A DNA stretch of 64,000 nt from Phoenix dactylifera (GCF_009389715.1 NC_052399.1:4962585-5026584); one strand, 5' to 3'; counted from the first letter of the stretch, positions 1-13,761 are shown. The notes: generated from the sequence alone by a model not told the origin. Numbers and translations are program-made.

Positions 1-331
1 CAAGCAAAGTACGGTGCGGTGAGGCTGCTGCAGAGCATGGCTGCAGCATGTGGACGACGAGGTCGGCCTTCTGAGGTCAGCTTTGCCTTCTGTGCTCGGC
101 AGCCTTCTGTGCTCGGCTCGGACTGTATGAGCTCGGTCTGCACGAGCTCGGCCTGCATGAGCTGGGTCTGCACGAGCTCGGCCTTCTGAGCTTGGCCTTC
201 TGAGCTCGGCTCGGCCTGCATGAGCTCAGCTCGGTGTTCTGAGCTCGGCTCGGCCTGCATGAGCTCGGATTGCTGTCGGATTTGGGTGCTTTAATTATAT
301 TTGTGGGGTAGTCCATTTTTCCCCCCCAACA
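1..331 (-). mobile_element. Partial LTR of a retrotransposon, cut by the window edge
   Basis: The sequence is GC-rich and built from degenerate GAGCTCGG-CTGCAT/CTTCT units (about 60-270). Read on the minus strand it begins at 331 with TGTTGGGGGGG followed by an A-rich stretch, which is how many plant LTRs begin. No polypurine tract is visible just outside (332-350), so this would be the outer edge of a 5' LTR or a solo LTR, the rest lying left of the window. The open frame through the minisatellite (minus strand, Ser-Ser-Cys-Arg-Pro repeats) is a by-product of the repeat and is not a gene. Moderate to low confidence, because the other end is not in view. Confidence 0.4.
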
Positions 332-1469
332 GATCCGTTTCTCAATTTACTAACTTGGGGCAAAATATCTAGCTCGATACTTTCTTTCCTGGACGATTGC
401 TCATCTAAAGAGCTAAATTTTATCACCAGATGATCACAACAACCATGATTAGTCGTATGGAATTACAGGAAGAAATAGTAGTGAGTTTTAAGATTGCCGA
501 CTCAAAACCCCTAGTCACACAATGTTGACCCGAGGCCTCTGATCGCATAATCCCACCCCAAGACCCCTCTTATATTTTATTTGGTCTACATATAGTTGGG
601 GCCCTTCCTCTAAGCCATCAAAACATCTAGAGAGAGAAAGAGAAAAGAAGAGGGGAGAGAGAAATATAGAGAAGAGAGAGGAAAAGAGAGAAACCATAGA
701 GGTTTCTTCTCAAAAGAAAGAAAGGAAGAGAGCTTTAGGGTCGGCCACCCCTGCGGCAGCAACCCCTGGTGGCAGCGACAATGACATTCCAAGCCGGCGG
801 TCATTGGCCGGATGAAAAGAAGAAGAAAAAAGAAACAAAAAATAAGGAAAGCCTTGTTTGTTGAAATCCGGCGGCTTGCGGGCTCCTAATAGGGTGGCAA
901 TGACGATTAGAAGATCGGAAGAGGAAGAGAAGATATATAATCCATACCTCATCTTCGGCGAAGTCTTTGATCCTCTTTTCCAGCAAGAACGGACGGTGGC
1001 TCATTAGAATACTCAAGGGAAAATCAAGGGCAATCCCACGGATTTTCACCAACGATCAATGGGGATTTGAGGTGAGATGATTAGAGGGAAGAGGAAAGGC
1101 ATTTTATAAGATGAATCTGGGGCTCTGGCGAGCCCTAAACTCCTCTCAGCAAGTGCTCAACGGAGTCTAGGTAGGAGTCCGCTTCTTCCATCTCACGTGC
1201 AGAGCACATGTACTTTGAGTTTCATGTGAAGGAAAAATATTGGCCTGTGCAGGTCTCTTGGGCTAGTCAATGAACTGGCCTTGTAGGTACAGCTTGAGAA
1301 AAAAAATTATATTTTTAGGTAACCAAATGAATTTCCCAAGTCCACCGGTTCACGGCGGTCCAAATAAGTTTCCGGTCTGATCAGCCGGTTCGCTTCGGAC
1401 GGCGCTTACCTGACCAACCAGCTCCAACCCGCCAAGTGCCGGGCGTGCCTGACGCGTGCTCTTCTTTAA
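332..1469. other. Intergenic stretch upstream of the KH gene, probably transposon-derived
   Basis: No gene can be supported. It holds a purine-rich block (about 630-730 and 815-870) that creates several Ser/Leu/Phe-rich minus-strand open frames of low complexity. The look of the block resembles the leader of a decayed retroelement, but no paired ends were found. The last 150 bases turn GC-rich and lead into the probable first exon of the KH gene. Confidence 0.3.
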
Positions 1470-1625
1470 TATCGCCGCTCGGCTGCCCTAGCCGAAACCT
1501 AACCCTGAACCGAAGAGCCCCAACCGCATCCTTTGGCCCTCTCCCCCCATCTCTCTCCTTCCCTCGCTCGCTCGCTGTCGCTCCCTCTGTTCGCAACGAA
1601 GCACTAAGAAATCACCGCACGATAG
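1470..1625 (+). other. Probable 5' non-coding exon of the KH-domain gene
   Basis: A GC-rich, pyrimidine-rich stretch with CTCGCTCGCTCGCT and an AAACCTAACCCT telo-box-like motif (about 1495-1506) ends at a strong donor, GATAG|GTATGT, at 1625/1626. The next good acceptor followed by the KH start codon is at 6981 (TTACTAG|GTTAAC), which gives a 5356-bp intron inside the 5' UTR. The left limit (transcription start) is an estimate. Plant housekeeping genes often have such a leader intron. Evidence is splice-site quality and composition only; no transcript data. Confidence 0.5.
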
Positions 1626-4600
1626 GTATGTCTTTATTTCCTCATTGCTTCACTTCTTGCCGTTTCCTTCCCTTTTCTCGCCCAACTTCCTCGGAGATCC
1701 AATTCTAGGGTTTCTCTTCTCCACTCTTTTCCCTCTGATTCTTGGCTGCCGGAATTACCATGAAATTATCCTGAGAAGGTGAATTTCGGGACGCTCTCGC
1801 AATTGTTTCTTGTTTGTGAGAATTTGCTGTACTCGTTTCGAGTTCGCTGCTTCAAAAATCCGGATTTGTTGTAATGCAAAAAAGAGATTATTTTCTTATC
1901 GATTGTAATCTTGAATTGAAAAAAAGAAGGATAACACCCTGAAGGATTATTGTGACAAGTCGAAATGCTATATGATTTTCTGGAGAGGTTGGGAGAAGTT
2001 TCAGTTCTTTTGTTTCTTTCATGAATTTTAGGGACGATTGCTATATAAATTTGACATAGAGGGTCATCCCATGGTAATTTCACCGATTGTAAAGACTATG
2101 GTGATTTACATTCTATAATGTCTCTGTTCCCTGGCTATTGGTGTTGGAACAGTGATGAACTCCAAGTCCGTTACAAGACATAGCAGCTATAACTTGTTCT
2201 TTGTAGGTTTCCGTTCTTCAAGCTGGTGATAGTGGGAGTGTGGAATTTATACCTGCTTTGCTTCATTCAGATAATCCTTTCGCAACCATGTGTTCAAATT
2301 GTATGGATATGGTTTCAAGTTATATTAAAAACAATAGGAAATCTTTTTATCGTAATTATAGGTCTGATTATCTTATCATTTATATTGAAACGAATCAAAT
2401 TAAATTTGCGATCTATCTATGATGTCAATTGTGTCACTGTAAGTTTCTTCATAAATATTACTTTCTGAAGCTAGTTATATGATGCTACCATAGAAATAGT
2501 TGCTATGTGTAGACATTTTTAGGGAATGGAATTGAGCATGTGGAAAGGAACATAACAACTTATAAACTCGTCAGATTGCACCACAAGCTAGGGTTTCCTC
2601 CGGGAAACAAAAGACCATTATGTCTTTTTACATGAACATCGTTGTACAAAGTCAAGCATTCGTAAATGGTTTTGTTATCTAACCAGCCTAGACATGTATG
2701 GTCATTTGAGTATGTTGGTCTTGAGAGGAGGTCTGTATATGTGAAACATCGCGTTGCCACATAGTGCCAGATAGGGAAAAAAATTGATGCTATTCCATGG
2801 CAGCCGTGAAGCATCTATATAAGACACGCTTACATGTCTTCAGTTTCAACTGTGTCCTGGTCCTGAGCATCATAGATTTTCTACCACTTAACTAAACACT
2901 TGATAATTTGAGCACATCATGTTTATGGTAATTTTCTATATGATGACACCAAGTCGGATGTTAATGCTATACTTTCAATGGTATTAGAGAATTGTCTTTT
3001 GCTTTAGTGTAAGAGAATTTGCTTTAATGTAAGAGAATATGTATCAAAGACATAGGATGCACATCTTGAGAAGCAAAATCTTGTGCAATATGGATTGTTG
3101 TCATAACCAAAATCGGGCCAAGATCCAACTGAGGGCCACAGTATAATCATCAAATTTCAAATGCTTCCTTCCAAAAAGCTAGTGCTGTGGAGCTACTTAA
3201 GATTGGAAAGGAAGCCATATGATCTGTTCTAGAATGCCTGGAGTTTTCAATGATTGAAGAGATTAATCCTGGATGTAAAGCTTTGTGATTTTGCACTTAG
3301 ATGAAAATGATGAAGTTCTAGTAGTTGAAAATTGGAATTCTTTTAATTTCTAGGAGAGGTATTGCTGGCTCTCACTAGAGTGATCATTGAGAAAAGGCAG
3401 ACAAAAAAGAATAATAGGAGCTCGCACATTGTTCAGGCCTTTTAATGATTAAGAGGCTAAGAGGCATCACTAGCCCTTGGCTTGACCCTGAAATATGCTT
3501 CAGGCTGGTGGATAGAATGCTAGATGGTTTATCTAGTTGAGCTTTCCATATCTGTCATGTATAGATCCCACAATTGACTTGTTGTCAACTACATCCAGTA
3601 GTTGCTTCTCTTGGAAGAAATCTTATGCACCTTTCTAGGGTTTTGGGTTAAGAAAATGGGGAAAATGGTTTGAATCAGTTTTTAGTTCTCATATATTCTG
3701 AAAATTCTGATGTCATCCACCACCTGCCTTCTGGCCAGGACATACACGTCTAGGTAGAGAGAGATTGTGGTAGTTTGATACTTCAGATCCAAAGAGGAGT
3801 CAAATTATTTGAAATGAGGAAAAGTAACGTAGGCAAATAACCCTGAAGGTGCATTTGAGATTTGATAAAAATGATATATGTTATTACTTGTATTTTAATT
3901 ATAAGTGTAGCATTGATGTTACACATTCAAGCGGCTTTGATTGCTAATGTATACTCATCCGAGATGTTTAACACACAGTTCTTGAGGTGTATGAAAATGT
4001 CAGCTTATTGGAAGTTGGAGCTATGATAAGGATGCTGTGTTTGCTGTGTTTCCTAAGGGATACTCAGACAATGTATTTGTATATTTCTTTATGCATCTTA
4101 AAATGTTAGCTTAATCAAAAATTTTATGGAGGTTATTACAAATAGAGTAGGTGAGTTAAAGGCTGACCGAGTGACTTCTGTCTTGCCTAGCTTGTGGGCT
4201 GTGTCCATTTCTGGGCCTTGCCTGGGCTATTTAAAAACCTAATGATTCAATAATAGAGATTCCTTGCCCATATATGTTCATTTGTACAGGTATTTAAAAA
4301 AAAAATAGACTAACCCCTACTATGAACTTAGTAAACCTATGCTCCTGCTGAAGCAAGGTAGTAGGTAATGTTATAAACAATATCATCTTTAAGGGTGTAG
4401 GTACTCATGAAAGCGGAGCGATATTATATATTCCATTCAAAGAATAAGAAATTTTGAAATTGCCCTGCCATACTATCCACATGAATTTGATCTTTTAGTA
4501 TTTGAGCTCCGCCATTATCAATGAATGGGGTTTACAACAAAAAATTCTCTATATAGAAAACTACATCATTTCTCTCATTTATTACAAATTCTATCATGCA

Positions 4601-4907
4601 TTTGCTTATCATGAATTATATTGAATGCCATGGCAATGCTAGCAGTCACCCATGTCAAGGTTCAGATTCTATATTTTCCCTCAAGAAAAAAAAGGGTTCT
4701 GATTACGTATTGCATAAGCATAGGTGCAGCCATGTAGCATTATTAAACCATTTTGTTCATGATTTAAATTTTATAATTATCAATTTTCTTTTTCCCTTTT
4801 TGTGTGTGTGTGTGTTGGGGGGAAGGATAAAGTGCTTCATTTTAATGGTATCTACGATACTTCATCAGCGTATAATTAATTAAGAGAAAGAATTTGATTA
4901 TTGCAGG

Positions 4908-5113
4908 TTGCTTGAAATTAGTGTTCATCGTTTTGGTATCAGATCCTATACCGATACCATCCTATTACAGTATCAGTACGCTCGGTACGGGGGCTGGTTC
5001 AGCATATTGAGTGACGGTATACCTTCTGTATCACATACGATTCGGTACCAGTATGGTATGGCACGATCGGTACGTACTGGTACCGACCGGTATGGAAAAC
5101 CTTGCTTGAAATT
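4908..5113. mobile_element. 182-bp insertion rich in GGTACC palindromes, flanked by a 12-bp direct repeat
   Basis: TTGCTTGAAATT occurs at 4908-4919 and again at 5102-5113. The 182 bp between them is unlike the surrounding AT-rich intron: it is full of GGTACC, GGTACGTACT and GACCGGTATGG palindromes and can fold on itself. This is the layout of a small non-autonomous element with a target duplication. The ends have only weak inverted similarity (GTTTTGGTAT against GTTTTCCATACC), and 12 bp is long for known families, so the superfamily is open. It lies in the first intron of the KH gene. Confidence 0.5.
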
Positions 5114-5490
5114 GATATTGACATAAAACTAAACACAATGGTTATGTACCTAGCCTACTCTATTGCAATTTTTTCTTGGTTGAGGTACTAGTTTAGAGTT
5201 AACAGATTTACTGCTATCAGTTGGATTCTTTAATGGACTTATCCAAATTTGGTGTTTTGCTTCAGGTAGGAGAGAAACCTAGACTCCTATGAGCCAAATT
5301 TCAAATATTTTAGCACCCTACTTCTCTTTTGATACATCCGACCCCCTCGCCTACTCGAACATTTTTAATGAACATAAACAATTACATCAGAAAAATTACT
5401 AGCAATATGGTTATTCATCAAGGATGGCCCTGAGTTAGTGTCCATGTACATCAATATTTTGATGTCCCAGTTGCATTTTCTAAGAAGAAT

Positions 5491-6120
5491 TTCCTTTGGT
5501 TGTATACGCAAGTTTTTGGCTGTATCATTTTCAAAGATCTCAGTCACCTTCTATTTATTTCTTGCTCTTACATATTGTACGGAAAAAAATTAATGCATTA
5601 CATTGTCAATAGAAGTCAAAAGTATGCACCATATATTTTGTATTATGAGATCCCACCAGTTCGAGCTCGGAGTAACTGACAGCCAACCTCAGTTCTAACT
5701 TCCAACATCCAGTATTGGTTTTTGATGTTTTACCTTGTCAATACCCAAGATTAACACATGATGTCTAGCTTATTCATTATTTGTTTTTCTATATGCAATA
5801 GATGTTTCCTTTTGTTGTATATGCAAGTATTTGGCGGAACCATTTTCAGGGATCACATGGTCCATGCTATTTACTTGTTGCCGGTACATTTTTGTAAGGG
5901 ACATATTAATACATTAGGGTGTCAATACAAGTCAAAGGTATGCACCATGTGTTTTGCATTATGATAATTCTATCAATTTGAGCTTTAGAGAAACTGATAC
6001 CCAAAGTCAGTTCCAACTTCCAACACTCAGTATTGGTGCTTGACATTGATACCTTAAGGATACCCAAACTTAACATCTGATGTCTAGTTTGTTTGTTATT
6101 GTGTTTTGGATATGCAATAT
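5491..6120 (+). repeat. Tandem duplication, two diverged copies of about 315 bp
   Basis: The block beginning TTCCTTTGGTTGTATACGCA at 5491 recurs at 5806 as TTCCTTTTGTTGTATATGCA. Matching landmarks follow in the same order: the CATTTTCA-GGATC segment, GTCAATA-AAGTCAAA-GTATGCACCAT, CAGTTC-AACTTCCAACA-TCAGTATTGGT, and ATGTCTAG-TT-TTATT. The copies have drifted by substitutions and small gaps. No coding frame is shared between them. It sits within the leader intron of the KH gene. Confidence 0.75.
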
Positions 6121-7016
6121 ATGCCTAGTGCAAAAATACACAGAATGTTAGAACTGACAATCTGGCATTAAATCATCGAGCTTTTTGGCTGAGGGCAGAC
6201 TTCTATTTATGTTAATTTTCATGTTTTAAATGAAAGGTGGTCTTATTTTAGAAGTGTCTTCAAATTATCAACAGGAGTTGGAATTTGTGATGTTTTAGTA
6301 TTTCAGAAATAGAAACAGATAATTTATGTATTTATTTGAAAAATAATTTTTTTAGTTATCTATAGTAGACAAGTTATGACAATTACTGGTGTAATATTTA
6401 TTGTTATGCTGTATTTGGATTTTTAATTGATTAACATGTTAATACTCAAGATATAATTTAAAGCTATATGCTTGTGTTCTCTTCAACATGCTCCTTTGCA
6501 TTGTTTGCCATTGCATTTCAACTTTCAAGCATGCATTGCTATTGGATAAGTATCCTTTGTTTGGCGGTCTTTCTTTAGCCTCCTTTGTAGCATGCTCATT
6601 TATAGAGATAATCAAAACCGAACTCTAATTAATAACAAAAAATGATTTAGGCCTCATATAAACTCAGGAAATCCTAGTTTAAAGCAACTATTAGAAGTAA
6701 TAGGTTTCATTCTTAACTAATCAAACACATTCAACAGCAAGTCATATCTTTTAAAATCCAAAATTAAATAATTACATCTAAATTATTCCATCCAGATGCA
6801 AACTTAGTTTTGCAGTTCATATTACTGTTATGGTGTCTTATTTATTTTCGTGGATGATATAGTTTTTCCCCTTCATTATATGGATGCTTCTTTAATGATG
6901 CTCTCGCTGTAGACATACTTATATGATGATATGTATTCTTTGTCCTCAATATATTGACGAGATTTTACATTTTCTTACTAGGTTAACGTGAATAACGGGA
7001 GTTCTTGGGTAAGGGC

Positions 7017-10000
7017 ATGGATGATGAAAAGCCATTTTCTGATGGAAAACACAAAGAGGGAAATTTCAGGAAGCGTTCTCGTTCCCGTCCAGACAATGGG
7101 AAAAGAAAAAGGCAGAATTCTAGCCACGATCATAATTTTTTGACTTCCAAACCTGTTGAAACCATTTATCGCATCCTTTGCCCTGTCAAAAAGATTGGTA
7201 GTGTTCTTGGGAAAGGAGGTGACATTGTTAATGCCCTCAGAGATGAGACTCATGCAAAAATAAGAGTTGCTGATGCTATTCCTGGGGCAGAGGAGAGAGT
7301 GATTATCATTTTTAGTTACTTATCACGACAATCTGGAGAACTCAATTCTGATGAGGATCCTGATGATGTTAATTTCACCATGAATGAATCAGAGGATATG
7401 AAGCCCCATTGTCCTGCCCAGGATGCTTTGTTAAAAGTCCATGATAGGATTGCTGCAGATGAGGTTCTACGTGGTGGTGTGGTGCATGAAAAGACTGGAG
7501 CTGATGATGTTGTCACTGCTCGCATTTTGGTTCCAAGCAATCAAGTTGGTTGTCTTCTTGGTAAGGGAGGCACTGTTATACAGAAGCTACGAAGTGATAC
7601 TGGTGCTAATATCCGAATTCTACCTGCAGAGCACCTTCCACCATGTGCTATGAGCACTGATGAATTAGTTCAGGTAATTCCTTTCTAGATCCATCTGTGA
7701 TTCATTCATGGTGTGGTCATGAGTGTACTCTTACTATGTGTCTAGTATTAATGAAAAATGCTTTTATGAATTTTAAAGTAAAAAATCACTTGCTAAAAAA
7801 CTGTATGCTTTGGTAATATCATCTGGAAGTGCTTCTACAAGAAGAAAAGTCAAAAGAAAAATGCTTTTAGGAGAAGCTAAAAAACCTAGCTTCTGGCTTC
7901 TCTTCCTTTTTTTGCAAAGAAGGAGCGACACCAAACATGGCCTTAATGTGTTTCTAGAGTATGTTTTATCACCTGAGACCCGAATACTGGAAATGTTTTA
8001 GAACAAACATATTACTTTGTTTTGAAAATTTAAAGATACTTGCAGATTTAATCCTTTGAATAGATATAAATAAATGAATATGTACTGGAGAGTGTGTTGT
8101 ACTCAATCTTATTTTATGTATTTGTTTGTTATAATGGCTAGTTTATATAAATAAATAGTCACAGTTCAATTTTAATTTTTTGCTTATTTCTAGTAACTAC
8201 TCTTCTGAAGTATCTTTAATACATCTCTTCTTTGGCACATACAGCCCCTTGATTATTCTGTTTCTGATAATCTTTTAGAGAAAGAGTAACCAATGGACAT
8301 GCAAGTTTTTTGTGGGATCATGATTATCCATCTAATCTTGGATCAATTATGTGCATCCAGTATGTTCAATGGTTTATATATAGGATGAAAGCTTTGATTC
8401 CTGCACATAGGATCTGGGTATCCAAATAACTTGCTTTTTTTTTTAATAACTGAAAGATTAGGAACAACTGAGAGGCTTGCTTTTTATGTTAGTTTGACAT
8501 TGAGGTATCTGCTTTCGAAGAAGCTGAGGTGAAGGACCTTATTGAATGACTTGACATGAATTAAGAATGCTAAATTCTCGGATGAATTGAGATAGATGGC
8601 TTGATGTAGATTTCAATTTTAGATTTGTCTAATAGAGGAAACAATTAAGTTTGGAAATAGAATTTGCTTGCCTATTGAAGTAGGGGAATAGTACCACCAG
8701 TATTTTTCTTTGGCAAAGATGATGTAGGTAGAATCTAATTATATATGTATGTATGCATGTATGTATGTATAATACTTGAAGAATAGAAAAATAGATCCTA
8801 GTCATAGGTAGATTGGTTGTTTGAACTAAGTGGAAGTTTGACATGTTAGACATTGTATTAGAATAACGAATCATAATAAGGTGCAATATTCAGAATGCTT
8901 CAGGATTTTGTATTGTTAGGCATTCAACTGCATGCTGGAAATATATCTTATGGAGGCTTTTTTACATTTTTCCCCCCTCTTTGTGAGAAAGATTCTTTAC
9001 ATCATATTTGTATGGAACACGAGGGGAATAGTCATAATTATAGTCCCTGGTTTTTGTTAATGAAAAGCATGGTTGCATGAGTTGAATAAGTAGTAGCAGG
9101 GATGCGGTGCTTTCAAAGAGTAGCACTTGATGGTACATGATTGTGAAGAAAAGGAACCCCAAACTTTTGTTAGGGGGGCAGTTGTGCTTTTTCTGTACTG
9201 GTACGGATAGTAATTTTCATTATAAAGAAAGCCTTGTTTAGGGTTGTTAGTACATCAAAACATAAAAAAAGAGAAGTTAACCTTGTGGGTCTTTTTTTTT
9301 CACTTAATCCAACTCAGTGGTTCATTTTCAAGAAAAAAAAAGAATAAGGATTCTAAAGTCACAAAGCATTGAATAACACATTTTAAGCTAGGCAAGCTTG
9401 GTCTTCACAAAAGAAGTGAGCACCAGGAGCTCCTTGGAAACATCAAGAAGAAATGTTTTAGGTCGTTCTTTCTAGCCTGGGAAAAATATTTGGCCATATT
9501 GTTTTTCACATATCATGCATGTGGATTGTCTAAGTGTCAGTAAGGATCTGAGCGAGGGGTTTGATGGTTAGTTCTATAGCCATTTCTTCAAGGTCATATT
9601 GTTTTGATGAGATTGTATTATGATAATTGCTGTAGTACTAGCAATATGTTTTAGGTAAATACTACTTTATCAGACACTCTAGAAGGCCTGCAGACAGGCT
9701 ATGTTGAGGACCCGAAGGCAAGTTTTAAACATACTTAAGTGAGTCTGAAGCAGTCACAAGACTGGTTTGCTATAATTGCACAATGCCATCTTTAAAGAGA
9801 TTACTGGAATGAATCTGGTTAACTTCTCTTGCGCTCCTATTTTGTTTGTCATAAGTTACTGATCTATTGATTCTTCCTTTTATGCCTTGGTTGATGTTGG
9901 CAAGTTCTGGTATGGTCAACAGTTTCTTTCTGTTACAGCCTTGTTGCTCTAGTCTTTCTCCTAAAATGCTCTACCTCAAATTAAATTGGTTTTATGGAAC

Positions 10001-13000
10001 CTCTGCACACACGTCGTCGTCTAAGCTGCTCTACTTGGTGCTAATATCAGTATCTGTGGAATTTGAGCTGTGGCATAGTGGCTCCAGATTTTTCTAATAA
10101 ACTGATTCTCGATAGCTGCTTAATCGCGATGATGTTCTTTTTTGAATTTTCTGATGTTTTCTGGAATATTTTATGAGATCCTTTTGTAGAAAATCAGGCA
10201 TATGCATAGTCTGCTAGATTAGTCCTTGAATGTTTTTCCTGATTTTAGTTATTCCATCTAAACTCTCTCTGAATGCACCTTTTAGATATCAGGAGTGCCA
10301 TCCATTGTGAAGAATGCTCTATATGATATTTCCACTCTGTTGCATCAACATCCTCGTAAAGAAAATCCTCCTTTAGAAGATCTTATATATGCCAGTACCC
10401 ATGGTTTATACCAATCCAGTGCTTCTATGCCTCCATTGCCTCAAGGAAATCCATTGTGGTCTCAGCAGCACCCAGGTGTCGACGCTGCACCACCAATGCC
10501 ATGGATTGGTGGATATAGAAATGAGCCATCTGGATATGCTCCAGGTAATTTCAGTAGTCATGCTGGAAATGAGGGAGAAACAGCGGAGTTTTCCATGAGA
10601 ATTTTATGTGCCACTGGGAAGATTGGTGGGGTGATTGGTAAAGGTGGGGTTAATGTCAGACAGTTAGAACAACAGACAGGTGCTCACATTCAAGTTGAGG
10701 ATACTGCTCCTGAAGCTGAAGAGCGTGTCATTGTTATCTCTTCTAAGGAGGTATATTATACCTATTCTGTAACATTTGTGATGTGCTTATTGAAATTTAT
10801 ATTGCTAATCATCTTAGAAATTTACGTGCATGGGAACTTTTTAGTTTGTTCAACAGTTGATTGTACAGACAATGACGTGTATCTAAATGAATAACTATAG
10901 GTTCTTTGGGATCCAATCTCTCCAACAATTGAGGCTCTTCTCCAGCTTCAAAGCAGAACTAGTGCATCCTCTGAAAAAGGTGTGATCGCTACAAGGCTTC
11001 TTGTTCCCTCCAGTAAGGTTGGTTGTATCCTTGGACAAGGTGGTGACATAATCACAGAAATGAGAAGGCGAACCAGAGCAGATATTCGAGTTTACTCAAA
11101 GGATGATAAGCCAAAGTATACATCAGCAAATGAAGAACTTGTGCAGGTGATGTGGTTAGCATCATGCTTTATGCTAAGCTGTCTTACAATATGTCATCCT
11201 GGTCTTTCACATGGTTATCATTTGCAGTCATTCCTTTAGGTGTACTGATTGTTTGACTTGGTCATATAGATATCTGGAAATCAGAGTGTTGCAAGGGAGG
11301 CGCTCTCAGAGATTGCATCCAGGCTTAGAGCGAGGACTCTTCGAGGTGGAAATCCTGCTGCAAATACTGCACCTCCAGTACCTTTCCATGGATTTCCTCC
11401 TTCAGAAAGCTTGTCTAGTAGAGGACTACCACCAAATGTAAATTCTTCTATAAATCCTTCTCGAACAGTCCCTTTCCATGGATTTGCTCCCCTAGAAGGC
11501 TTTTCTGGTAGAGGATTACCATCACCTGGCATGGTTGGATCTGGGAATGCTGTTAATTATGATCATCCAAAGGTATTATAATATTTTTATCATTTACCCT
11601 TATTTCTGTTGCCTCTATTCTTATAAATGGTACTCTTTTATTTTCTTATTGATTGCTATGACTTGTCAGATTGGTAAACTATGTGATTGTCCTAGGAGCT
11701 TAATTTTCTTCTTATGGTTGTGAATATGTATTTGATGTTTCTTGTTCTTCTTTAACATGCATCATCAAGGTTGCATTTTGGATGTATTGTGGAATAATGG
11801 ACATTTGGTAATCTCGCATGCTTTTGAGGATTGAAGTTATAATTTCTGTAAGTGGTTGTTTGGGTGTGCTTTATATTGGTTTATCTGAGATTATGAGTTT
11901 ATTCTCTCAATCAGCAGTTATAGTATACTGTTAAACAAATCTCTTCCAAAATAATGCTAATTATCAATTTGATTTTCAAATTTAAAAAATTATTCTTTTT
12001 TCAATTAGATGTATATAAGGATAGCGTTATTTTTGAAAGAAGTCGGTTACTCTCACTTACTAACAAGTTAAAAAACTTCATGCGTAGCATACCTATTAGC
12101 ATTTATGTTGAATAGATTATATTTATGGTCTTCAAGTATGGTGCTTAGGGTTATGTCAGGCACTTATATGCTTGATGCAGTTTCTTTTAGGGATATAAAT
12201 GGTCTGAATTAAAATTTTGCATGTGCTCTTCCTGGAGACAAGGCAGCCCCTTTATCTAAAAATATAAGGCTTTTGTTATTAAAATAGACAATCCCTCACG
12301 AGTCAGTTAAATGTATTCATATAATAAAGTCATTGATTGAATCAATGCATCCAACTTATTTAAATTATATTGAGTATTTCAGATGCATCACTGCTTCCTG
12401 GGCTTAGATTATTGCATCAATAAGAAGGAAAGGAGGAAGAACATTTATCAAATGTTATATTTTTAAAGGTTGAATTATTAATTCATTTGAATGCTTATGA
12501 AAGAGAATAAATAACTAGGGTTAACATTGACTCTGTAACTTTATGCTGTTTTGAATAATTATCACGCCATGTCAAGTGATTTGTGTTTTCTTCTTGTGTA
12601 TTTAGTATTTAGTTCTTAGGTCCTCAAGGACCTCAACTTCTGGTTTATGTTCTTTTATCTCTCATCTTGCAGTTACACATGCTTCAGTTATGCTGTTACC
12701 AGTAAGTACGATACAAATGGTTGATAATAAACTGAAGCATGTATAATACCTCAACAACAAGAAACTAATAGCTCGGTCGAAGCACATAGTTTCTTATGGT
12801 TATTTTGCATCCAATTCAGCCAAGTTGTGATGGATTGTCCAGCCTAAGTTTTGATTGAGCTAGAAACTTTGTCTGCAATGGTTTCTAAGTGAAATGTGTT
12901 TATTTGCTTATTCATTATTAGTTTCTCTCTCCATTTATCTTTGTTTGATGTACAGATAATCTGGATTCCAAAATGAAACATTTATTTAATTTTCTTTTTT

Positions 13001-13761
13001 ACCCCAGGGTTCTGGAATGATATATGAAGCTCACAGTTATCCAGGTCCACGAAATGCTACCGGGTAGAGTACCTTCTAAATTTATTCTATATCGAGTTAT
13101 TTTTATAGATGTTGAAAGGCCTCTCACTTTTGTATCTATTCCAGTTATCCAACTATGAATAGTTCTTTGGAGGTTAAGATTCCTAATAGTGCCGTGGCTT
13201 CTGTTCGTGGATCAGGTGGTAGCAATATTTCTGATATCCGTCAGGTAAGCCATTTGGACATCTTCAGGATTCCTTGGAAAATTGTAACTCCATGAAAAAA
13301 ATCTAGTTAAAATAATCACATTTCAGATATTCAAAGATATATCGGGAATTATATCAATTTCTGAGAAGCCTTACATTTAACTAGTGATATTTATGAATGA
13401 TGTTCCACTCTGATTGTCTGTCAAGTTGGAATCAGATCCAAATTTCTCAACGAAATACAGACCATTCTTTCAATGCCTGTTACTTTTAAACATGCAACCA
13501 GTTAAATTATTCCTTTCTGAGATTCTTTAGTATAGTATACCGTCTGTTAGTTCAGTGAGTGAGAGACTTTTGTGTTCTTTTTGCCAATTTTAGATATCCG
13601 GAGCAAGGGTTAAGTTGCATGATCCTCTGTCTGGTGCATCTGAGTGCGTTGTTGAGATACACGGCTCTTCTGATCCAATGAAGGCAGCACAAAGCCTCCA
13701 TCCGTTCATAGCTTCTGGCGGACAGAACCTACCACCACCGCAAGCTCCCCGCCCGTATTAG
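7017..13761 (+). CDS. RNA-binding protein with five KH domains (HEN4-like)
   Basis: The protein is expected to bind single-stranded RNA in the nucleus. Relatives such as HEN4 act in pre-mRNA processing, and the specific target here is unknown. Coding exons: 7017-7673, 10286-10750, 10901-11146, 11270-11572, 13008-13063, 13145-13244, 13594-13761. All phases agree and the total is 664 aa. The N-terminus is basic (RKRSRSRPDNGKRKR, residues 18-32), a likely nuclear signal. The GxxG loops are GKGG (65-68), GKGG (182-185), GKGG (337-340), GQGG (419-422) and GSGG in the fifth domain near residue 597. KH2 and KH4 are each split by an intron just before an ISG motif, a pattern shared across the family. 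A Pro/Gly-rich linker with a repeated VPFHGF motif lies between KH4 and KH5. The start at 7017 is the first ATG after the acceptor at 6981. Family is certain; the exact orthologue is not. Confidence 0.9.
7736..7942. mobile_element. Relic of a Tourist/Harbinger-type MITE
   Basis: The segment ends with ACACCAAACATGGCC at 7942 followed by TTA, matching the usual GGCC-TGTTTGG terminal inverted repeat read from the other strand. Inside is AGAAGCTAAAAAACC-AGCTTCTGGCTTCT, the AGCTTCT-type content common in such elements. The left terminal repeat is not recognisable, so the start is approximate. It lies in the second intron of the KH gene. Confidence 0.35.

Noticed and set aside
77..316. 79-residue minus-strand frame of Ser-Ser-Cys-Arg-Pro repeats
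   Set aside because: It is a translation of the GAGCTCGG-type minisatellite in an LTR fragment; no gene context.
1766..2083. 105-residue minus-strand open frame
   Set aside because: It lies in the KH leader intron, has no family motif or codon signal, and has no splice or promoter support.
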